DNA from: Sulfurimonas sp. SAG-AH-194-C20
GTDB taxonomy: Bacteria > Campylobacterota > Campylobacteria > Campylobacterales > Sulfurimonadaceae
Length of the DNA: 59,560 bases
Assembly (NCBI RefSeq): GCF_029215975.1
Contig: NZ_JAEMVD010000003.1
Coordinates: 1-59,560 of the forward strand
Reading direction: 5' to 3'
The notes beneath the pieces are model-generated. The model worked only from the letters and a program-made list of their open reading frames with translations, had not been told where the DNA came from and did no database searches. Shown here one piece after another: positions 52,920 to 59,560 of this stretch. The number at the start of each line of letters is the position of its first letter. The first letter of the stretch is position 1. The position numbers and the translations under genes were made by a program.

Positions 52920-55900
52920 TGAAAAAAGTTATTCTTTTCCTCTTTATGAGTCTTTCGCTTTTTGCAAAAGCAGAAGATAGCTGCTATACAGTTCAGCTGA
53001 TAAGTAGTTACAATAATGAAAAAAATCTAAGTACTCTTCAAAGTGTAAAGTATCCAAAAAGTTGTAAAATTATGCAAATTGGGAAAAGCTTAACAGTTAG
53101 ATGTGGGTGTTTTGATAAGTACGATGATGCACAATTGCATAAAAATAACTTTGGTGCTTATGGCGATATAAAACTAGCAACTACATACAAATATCGTTTT
53201 TTAGATGATGTAAGTGTAGCACCTAAAAAAAATATAAACTTGAGTAAACTTAGGAATCTCAAGAAAAGAACACACAAGGTTGTTGATGATAGACCTCGCA
53301 ACCAAAGAGATGAAGAGTTACGATTAATGTTGCAGGTGTTTTTATATAAAGGCGACTTGGAAAATGGATATAGGGTTGCGACTTTAGGCTTTAGTGCAAA
53401 TCCAAACTCTTACTACTGGAACCAAAAAATGGCTGAAATTTGTAAATGGACAAATAGAAGTGCACGTTCAATGAAACATTTACGTTTTATGTATGATACT
53501 AAACGAGATCCTATCATAGAAAAAGAGCTAATTGACTATGGTTCAAGTGCTTATCAATATGAAGCGATAGAGCCTCTGGTTGTTAACCGTGCTATTGCAG
53601 ACCCTAGTGAGAAAAATATTGATTTAATGATTTTAGTATATAAAATGGTTGGCTCACCAGAGAAGGTAGTGAAAATTCTTGAAGCACAATACATTCAAGA
53701 TCCAACGAATGTTTTACTTTTAACAAAAGCATTAGAGCTTAGCTTAGAGATGGGAGACTTAGTGTTGGCAAAAAAATATGTTACCATGATTGAAGAAACT
53801 AAACCGTACTCTAAAGTGGATGCGACATTGATTGCACATTACTATTATATAAAACAAGATATTCCAAGAGCTTATAAAAGTATGCTCCATGTAGCAGAGG
53901 ATAAAAAACTTTCGGGAGTGAAACTAAAAAAATATTACCAGTTAAAGAGTGATTTTGCTTGGTATTTACAAAAAAACAGTGAAGCAGCAGAGGCATCGTA
54001 TATGCTTTTTTATATGAATGAAACACGCTTGGCTGATTATGAACGAGTAAGTTATGTATATCAAAAAAAGAGACCAAAACGTGCACTATTAGCTTCACAA
54101 AGAGCATATGAAGAGTATCAATTATCCTACCTTTTTTATACATATGCTAATGGCGCTTTAAATAATAAAGAGTATAAAAATGTACAAATTTTTATATCAC
54201 AAATAGATACTGCACAAAGTCCACTGATAAATGAGGCACTTTACTGGTTAATAAAAGCACGTGTATACCAACACTATAAACTACAAGAACTAGAACAGAA
54301 TGCTTTGCTTGTTGCATATGAACTTGAACCTGATAACTTTCAGATAAAACAAGAACTCTTGTGGTCGTATATGGATAAAAAAGATTATATGAACATTCGT
54401 ATTATTTTGAGTGATATGGCAGAGAGTGGGAACCTTGGACTGAGTCAATATCTTACATTAGCCAATGGATATCTTTTCCTTAGTGATGTAAATCGTGCCT
54501 CTTTTTACACGCAAGAACTTTTGGCTAATCAACATGAGTTGACAAAAAGTTTAGAGTTTAAATTTCTTCAAGCATATATCTATCAAGTTCAGAATGAAGA
54601 ATCCGCATTCAGAAAATCTATGAAAAATATTGTAAATACTTTAGACATTAAAGCCTTGGAAAAGCCAAGTTTAAAGTATCAAAGTCAATTTTTATCTGAT
54701 TATTTACGTGCAGCAATGTATGTGTTTAATCCAGATAAATTTGAGAAAAAATTAAAAGTATCAAAACAATTTTTAAAGAGAAAGGAGTATAATGACATAT
54801 CTTACTCCTGGGCAATTCAAAATAAAGCTTTTGATAAAAGCTTTAAAATATACCATCGTATGAAAAAAAGAGAATTATGGACAAAGTTTAGTAATGCACT
54901 GTTGAGAGAAAGCACAAGTAAAATCAATAATATTCTTGATTTATATCTTCATAGTATTGCCAGAGGTGATGCTGCTAGTGCAGCGGATAATTATGGAAGA
55001 ATTTCATTAGCACAGAGTATTACATATGAAGCATTATATACAAATGATAAAAATCAAAATGCATATATACAGCATTTAGATCTTAGTAAAAAACGTTCAG
55101 ATAAATTTGATATGACTACATCATACTATGACCGTAATCCTTTACTCCAAAAATATGTAATGCTCAATAATAGCACATATCTAACAGATGGTTACTATTT
55201 AGATTTAGGGCTTGATTATTTTTTAAATGAGAGTATAAACAGTACCCTTTTGGTTAATGTTCCCGATGATAAGCTTATCGCAAAGTTAGGGATTAGAAAA
55301 CTATTTAATAGAGGTGAAGTATCTTTGTATACGGCATATCATAATTCGATGGAGTCTTATATAGAGTATGGAATGAGTGCTGATTACAGAGTTGCATCAA
55401 CATTAAGAGTAGGAGCTAAACTGAGTAAAAATATAGATACATTAGAGAGTACACAACTCCTTTTGGGCGGAAAAAAGGATATGATAGATTTTCATGCTTC
55501 ATGGAAGATTTTAAACTCCACAACAATTAGTTTACTCAGAGAATTTAATAATTATAAATCTCAAGATAGTGTTAATTTGGGAGATGGTACCTATGACAGA
55601 ATAGTTATTTCAAAGCAGATTCGCAATGGATATCCAGATCTTAACTTAGGAGTATTTTATGACACAGGAAGTTACAGTGAAACATCTGGTTCAAGGGGTG
55701 TAGTTGATGATTTACAACTTGAAGATTTCGCGGTATTGCCTAACAATTTTTACAATCTAGGTGTAAGCATATCGTATGGTGTAGCAAATAGAAATTTATA
55801 TACACGAGTATGGAGACCCTATTTTGAATTTTCACCTTACTACAACAATGACATAGATAGTATCACCTATAGTTTTAATGCTGGATATGGTGGAAAAATA

Positions 55901-56014
55901 TTTCACCAAGATCATTTAGTATTTGGTGTCTCTTATGCTGATTCAGTTAATGGTATTGGGGGTAGTATATTGGAGTTGTTTGTGAATTATCAGTTTATGT
56001 ATTACCACCCTTAA
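52919..56014 (+). CDS. pelB: PelB-like outer-membrane protein: SPOR-like, TPR and beta-barrel
   Basis: A 1031-residue protein with a signal peptide (about 1-19), a Cys-bearing SPOR-like module (residues 20-90, SCYTVQLISSY ... SCKIMQIG ... VRCGCFDKYDDAQ), a long TPR-like helical region (about 130-720), and a C-terminal beta-barrel (about 780-1031) ending MYYHP. TPR plus barrel is the PelB plan; the SPOR-like module is not a feature of P. aeruginosa PelB. It would anchor Pel export in the outer membrane with PelC. Its TM-TPR start appears to be encoded upstream at 51861. Confidence 0.8.
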   Translation: MKKVILFLFMSLSLFAKAEDSCYTVQLISSYNNEKNLSTLQSVKYPKSCKIMQIGKSLTVRCGCFDKYDDAQLHKNNFGAYGDIKLATTYKYRFLDDVSVAPKKNINLSKLRNLKKRTHKVVDDRPRNQRDEELRLMLQVFLYKGDLENGYRVATLGFSANPNSYYWNQKMAEICKWTNRSARSMKHLRFMYDTKRDPIIEKELIDYGSSAYQYEAIEPLVVNRAIADPSEKNIDLMILVYKMVGSPEKVVKILEAQYIQDPTNVLLLTKALELSLEMGDLVLAKKYVTMIEETKPYSKVDATLIAHYYYIKQDIPRAYKSMLHVAEDKKLSGVKLKKYYQLKSDFAWYLQKNSEAAEASYMLFYMNETRLADYERVSYVYQKKRPKRALLASQRAYEEYQLSYLFYTYANGALNNKEYKNVQIFISQIDTAQSPLINEALYWLIKARVYQHYKLQELEQNALLVAYELEPDNFQIKQELLWSYMDKKDYMNIRIILSDMAESGNLGLSQYLTLANGYLFLSDVNRASFYTQELLANQHELTKSLEFKFLQAYIYQVQNEESAFRKSMKNIVNTLDIKALEKPSLKYQSQFLSDYLRAAMYVFNPDKFEKKLKVSKQFLKRKEYNDISYSWAIQNKAFDKSFKIYHRMKKRELWTKFSNALLRESTSKINNILDLYLHSIARGDAASAADNYGRISLAQSITYEALYTNDKNQNAYIQHLDLSKKRSDKFDMTTSYYDRNPLLQKYVMLNNSTYLTDGYYLDLGLDYFLNESINSTLLVNVPDDKLIAKLGIRKLFNRGEVSLYTAYHNSMESYIEYGMSADYRVASTLRVGAKLSKNIDTLESTQLLLGGKKDMIDFHASWKILNSTTISLLREFNNYKSQDSVNLGDGTYDRIVISKQIRNGYPDLNLGVFYDTGSYSETSGSRGVVDDLQLEDFAVLPNNFYNLGVSISYGVANRNLYTRVWRPYFEFSPYYNNDIDSITYSFNAGYGGKIFHQDHLVFGVSYADSVNGIGGSILELFVNYQFMYYHP

Positions 56015-56024
56015 AAGAGAGATT

Positions 56025-58751
56025 ATGAGATTATTTTTATTATTATTTTTAATATCCTTGAGTCCACTGTATGCTTCATTGAGTTCTAAGAGTGCAATGG
56101 TTTACTATGGTGAAAAGATATCTTACTCAATGGTTGGAATCCATGAGTACATTATAGTGCAACCACACCTAACCAACACCTATACTCACGGTTTTTCCCT
56201 GTATAAAGACCAGATGTATGCTTATGTTAGTATTGGGGAACTCGATAGAACACTCGATATATATAAAGATATAAAACAAGAGTGGATTGTCGCACAAAAC
56301 AAAGCATGGAAAAGTGATGTCCTTGACCTCAAAAATAGAGAGTATAGAGAGTTTATGTTTAAAAAACTGATAGAACCAGCACGAAAAAAAGGTTTTAAAA
56401 ACTTCTTTTTTGATACACTCGATTCTTATGAATTTTACTCAAAAACTCAAAAACAAAGACTTGTAAATCGTGCAGCATTAGTGAGTTTTATAGAAGAATT
56501 TCATAATCGCTATCCTGATTCAAAACTTATACTTAATCGTGGATTTAACATTATAGACGAAGTACATGAAGTAGTAGAAGCAGTACTGTTTGAATCATAT
56601 TATCAAGGTATTAGTGGTGAAAATTTAGTATATAAAGCCGTTTCGCAAAAAGATAGAGAGTGGTTAGAAAGACATATAACAAAGATTAAAGCTTATGGTT
56701 TAGATGTTATTTGTTTAGACTACTTAGACTTTACAAACCAAGATAAAACTCTAAAATTAGCCAAACAGATAGAAAAAAGAGGCATGATACCTTATATTAG
56801 CACTAAAGATTTAACTCGCTATGGAGTCTCTTCTAAGAATGCGATTAAACGCGAAATATTTACACTAATTGATAGTTCTAGAACTGATGTTACAGAACAA
56901 GGGCTTATCATCAACTCAGGTGTTGTATTTGAATACATGGGCTATATGCAACATTTTCATGATATAAATAAAGGTCTTCCAAAAGTTGAAAAAATGCTAC
57001 ACTATAAAGGTGTAGTGATTTGGTTACAGCAGTATTATAAGCATCCTTCAAAAATGATGACTTGGATTACAAAGCTTAAAGACAAGGGAATAAAGGTCGT
57101 GTTTGTAGGTAATTTCGGAGTATTACCTACAAACAAATTTTTAGAACCATTAGGGATTAAAGTAGATAAAGTTACTCTAAGAAAAGAGAAAATTATAAAC
57201 GTGGATCCCATGATGGGGTATGAAATAGACCCATCTATGTCACTTTCGAGTATAAACATTACCCCCAAAAATGCTAAGCCTCTTTTACGTTACAGAATGG
57301 TAGATAGGACAGAGTCAACATTAGCAGCACTAACTTCGTGGGGTGGGTATGCTGTTGGTGAGGCATGTATAAATAGTATTGGAGAAGATAATCTTTGGGT
57401 AGTAAATCCTTTTGAGTTTTTTAAAAAAGCTTTAAGATTAAAGAGTCTGCTTGTGCCTGATACAACAACACAAAATGGAAAAAGATTACTTTTTAGCCAT
57501 ATTGACGGTGATGGTATTATGAATAAAGTTGAGGGGGACCATGGCTATTACTCAGGTGATGTTATCTTAAATAAGATTTTAAAAGTATATAAAGTTCCAC
57601 ATTCAGTCTCTCTTATTGGAGCTGAAATTTCGTCTGATGGTTTGTACAAAAAAGAGTCAGCAGAACTTATGAGTATTGCAAAAGAAATGTATAGTCTAAA
57701 TAATGTAGAACCGGCAACACATACGTATACTCATCCATTTTTTTGGAAAAAAATTAAAGATGATAAACTGGATGAAAAGTATAGATTAAAGCCTAAAGGA
57801 TATTCATTTTCTCTACAAAATGAGTTGAGTGGAAGTTTGAACTTTTTAAGAACAAAACTACAACCTAAAAGAGAAGCGAAGAGTGTTTTTTGGTCAGGGG
57901 ACTGTATGCCTCAAAACAATGCGCTAGAGTATGTATATAAAAATAATATTTTAAATATTAATGGGGGAGATACAACTATCACAGATTTGAGACCATGGTT
58001 GTCTGCTATCGCACCAATGGGCTTAAAGAGAGATGAATATGTACAAGTTTTTACAGGTGCTCAAAATGAGAATGTTTACACAAACAATTGGTTAGGTCCT
58101 TACTGGGGGTTTAAGAGAGTGGTACAAACTTTTGAACTGACTAATGAGCCTCTGCGTTTAAAGCCTATAGATATTTACTACCACATATATTCAGGTTCAA
58201 AACAAGCATCGCTTAAAGCACTAGAGTATGTTTTTGATTGGGCGATACAAGAAGATGTTATGCCAATATATACATCAGAGTATATCCCAAAAGTGATGGA
58301 CTATTATGATGTTAGTATTGCAAATGAAGGAAAAAAGTGGTTGCTCAGTGGACTTAATGATTTAAAAACACTAAGAGTCACAAATGATATGTTAGATATT
58401 AATCTTGAAGAATCGCCTCATGTTTTAGGAGTTAAAAAAGAGCAAGAGATTACTTATATTAGTTTAGGAGCAAGAAGCAGGTATCTACTGAATTTAAACC
58501 AAACTAATTTAAACTCTCAAAGTTACATAATTTCTTCAAATGCGAAGATAGACAAAGTAGTTATAGATAAACACAGTACAATCTATAACTTTAAAGCATA
58601 TGTAGGCCTAAAAGTTGATTTTCATCTCTCATCTACTTGTAGTTTAAGCAGCGAACCTACATTCATGACAAAAGAAGAAGATGCCAATCACATACTCCTT
58701 ATCTTCGGTGAAACCAAAGAAGCTAGTGTTACGGTTATATGTGAGAAATAA
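56025..58751 (+). CDS. pelA: PelA: glycoside hydrolase/deacetylase
   Basis: A 908-residue periplasmic enzyme (signal peptide about 1-17). The N-terminal TIM-barrel hydrolase (GH166-type) is intact: AYVSIGE (Glu72), FFFDTLDSY (Asp130, Asp133), LILNRGF, and AVLFES with the likely catalytic Glu190. Deacetylase: FSHIDGDG (Asp494, Asp496) and HTYTHPFFW (His566, His570). By P. aeruginosa precedent it trims and partly deacetylates GalNAc-rich Pel. Last gene of the block, convergent with galE 8 bases away. Confidence 0.93.
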   Translation: MRLFLLLFLISLSPLYASLSSKSAMVYYGEKISYSMVGIHEYIIVQPHLTNTYTHGFSLYKDQMYAYVSIGELDRTLDIYKDIKQEWIVAQNKAWKSDVLDLKNREYREFMFKKLIEPARKKGFKNFFFDTLDSYEFYSKTQKQRLVNRAALVSFIEEFHNRYPDSKLILNRGFNIIDEVHEVVEAVLFESYYQGISGENLVYKAVSQKDREWLERHITKIKAYGLDVICLDYLDFTNQDKTLKLAKQIEKRGMIPYISTKDLTRYGVSSKNAIKREIFTLIDSSRTDVTEQGLIINSGVVFEYMGYMQHFHDINKGLPKVEKMLHYKGVVIWLQQYYKHPSKMMTWITKLKDKGIKVVFVGNFGVLPTNKFLEPLGIKVDKVTLRKEKIINVDPMMGYEIDPSMSLSSINITPKNAKPLLRYRMVDRTESTLAALTSWGGYAVGEACINSIGEDNLWVVNPFEFFKKALRLKSLLVPDTTTQNGKRLLFSHIDGDGIMNKVEGDHGYYSGDVILNKILKVYKVPHSVSLIGAEISSDGLYKKESAELMSIAKEMYSLNNVEPATHTYTHPFFWKKIKDDKLDEKYRLKPKGYSFSLQNELSGSLNFLRTKLQPKREAKSVFWSGDCMPQNNALEYVYKNNILNINGGDTTITDLRPWLSAIAPMGLKRDEYVQVFTGAQNENVYTNNWLGPYWGFKRVVQTFELTNEPLRLKPIDIYYHIYSGSKQASLKALEYVFDWAIQEDVMPIYTSEYIPKVMDYYDVSIANEGKKWLLSGLNDLKTLRVTNDMLDINLEESPHVLGVKKEQEITYISLGARSRYLLNLNQTNLNSQSYIISSNAKIDKVVIDKHSTIYNFKAYVGLKVDFHLSSTCSLSSEPTFMTKEEDANHILLIFGETKEASVTVICEK

Positions 58752-58759
58752 CCTTTAAC

Positions 58760-59560
58760 TTAGCTTGAGTATCCTTGAGGATTGTTTGATTGCCAACGCC
58801 AAGAATCTTCGCACATTTCATTTAACTCTTTTTTTGCACTCCAGCCAAGGACCTCTTTGGCATAAGCAGGATCAGCAAAACAAGCAGCTATATCCCCATC
58901 ACGTCTAGGTGCGATTTTATAAGTTACTTTTTTCCCTGAAGCCTTCTCAAACGCAGTGACCATCTCAAGAACAGAGTAACCATTCCCTGTACCTAAGTTA
59001 ACAGTTAAAATATCCCCAAGAGCATCTATCTTTTGAAGAGAGTTTACATGCCCCTGTGCTAAATCTACTACATGAATATAGTCACGAACACCAGTCCCAT
59101 CAGGAGTGTTATAGTCATCCCCGAAAACACTCAAGTATTCGCGTTTCCCAACAGCAGTTTGAGCGATAAAAGGCATAAGGTTATTTGGTTTACCATTTGG
59201 GTCTTCACCGATAGTGCCACTTATATGTGCTCCAACAGGATTAAAGTATCTAAGTATCACTATTTTAAAGGTATTATCAGCTCTATATACATCTCTGAGT
59301 ATCTCTTCTATAAAGAGTTTTGTTCTGCCATAAGGGTTTGTACACGAGAGGGGGAAGTCTTCTTTTATAGGTGTAGTATGAGGGTCACCGTAAACAGTTG
59401 CTGAAGAGCTAAAGACTATCTTTTTGCACTTATACTCTTGCATTACATCAAGTAGAACTAATGTACCATTTATATTGTTGTCATAGTACTTTAGGGGAAG
59501 TTCTACTGACTCTCCAACGGCTTTAAGTCCAGCAAAATGGATAACAGAGTCTATATTGTA
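58760..59560 (-). CDS. galE: UDP-glucose/UDP-GlcNAc 4-epimerase, partial
   Basis: The C-terminal 266 residues of a GalE-type short-chain dehydrogenase; the start lies beyond the right edge. Visible motifs: [14 protein letters not shown] near the edge, the catalytic Tyr-x3-Lys in PYGRTK with the Ser of [31 protein letters not shown] and a [10 protein letters not shown] segment. It interconverts UDP-Glc/UDP-Gal and in some members UDP-GlcNAc/UDP-GalNAc. Placed tail to tail with pelA, it could supply UDP-GalNAc for Pel, but it may serve LPS instead. Confidence 0.93.
   Translation of the reverse strand, partial: YNIDSVIHFAGLKAVGESVELPLKYYDNNINGTLVLLDVMQEYKCKKIVFSSSATVYGDPHTTPIKEDFPLSCTNPYGRTKLFIEEILRDVYRADNTFKIVILRYFNPVGAHISGTIGEDPNGKPNNLMPFIAQTAVGKREYLSVFGDDYNTPDGTGVRDYIHVVDLAQGHVNSLQKIDALGDILTVNLGTGNGYSVLEMVTAFEKASGKKVTYKIAPRRDGDIAACFADPAYAKEVLGWSAKKELNEMCEDSWRWQSNNPQGYSS

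Noticed and set aside
53811..54143. Reverse-strand 110-residue ORF within pelB
   Set aside because: Lies opposite TPR-coding sequence; no start signals or domain likeness.
1..59560. CRISPR arrays, IS elements, prophage or integrase genes
   Set aside because: No direct-repeat arrays, transposase motifs or phage-like proteins were seen.

Overview
The window is AT-rich, gene-dense bacterial chromosome, and its gene set points to a free-living member of the Campylobacterota (Epsilonproteobacteria), most like Sulfurimonas or a close relative. The evidence is a petABC cytochrome bc1 operon, AddAB-type recombination genes, LuxS, an Hcp-like Sel1 protein, molybdate uptake and molybdopterin synthesis genes, a porin plus alpha-carbonic anhydrase pair, and a 7TMR-DISM histidine kinase. 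The genus is inferred from protein character, not from a search.

Layout. 1-9.4 kb: end of addB, addA, an ABC-F ATPase, an Hcp-like secreted Sel1 protein, a reverse-strand molybdate transporter (modA, di-Mop protein, modB, modC), then rplM-rpsI. 9.5-16.3 kb: outer-membrane porin with periplasmic carbonic anhydrase, an unrecognised membrane-anchored protein, a family 5 solute-binding protein, a HAD phosphatase and an iron alcohol dehydrogenase. 16.4-21.4 kb: luxS, an MnmD-like tRNA methyltransferase, recQ with no standard start codon, a probable 190-nt structured RNA directly upstream of recQ, ribE, a tiny secreted protein and a Sel1 protein. 21.5-38.2 kb: mnmG behind a perfect 16-bp stem-loop, a GGDEF cyclase, petABC, RDD protein, moaA, queE, queD, a GT39-type glycosyltransferase, a response regulator/histidine kinase pair, moeA, moaD-moaE-moeA2, and a ComEA-like helix-hairpin-helix protein.

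38.2-58.75 kb is one tightly packed, co-directional block built around a pel exopolysaccharide system: CotH-like lipoprotein, a three-helix membrane domain fused to a DUF3616-like propeller, a SPOR-like/porin protein, pelC, pelD, pelE, pelF, pelG, a first pelA-like gene, a TM-TPR protein, a PelB-like SPOR-TPR-barrel protein, and a second pelA. A convergent galE at the right edge could supply UDP-GalNAc or UDP-Gal. PelD keeps a c-di-GMP I-site. The PelF/PelG synthase would make and move the polymer, the PelA proteins would deacetylate and trim it, and PelC plus the barrels would export it. This is the most novel region: pelA is duplicated with one copy missing the hydrolase catalytic features, PelB looks split in two, two proteins share an N-terminal Cys-bearing SPOR-like module, and two genes are interrupted at poly-A tracts where loss of one A restores the frame.

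The octamer AAACGCAG is strongly over-represented on both strands and is scarce inside the pel block. Most convergent gene pairs abut or overlap at their stop codons. No tRNA, rRNA, CRISPR array, IS element or phage gene was seen, and no gene-free stretch exceeds 300 bases.
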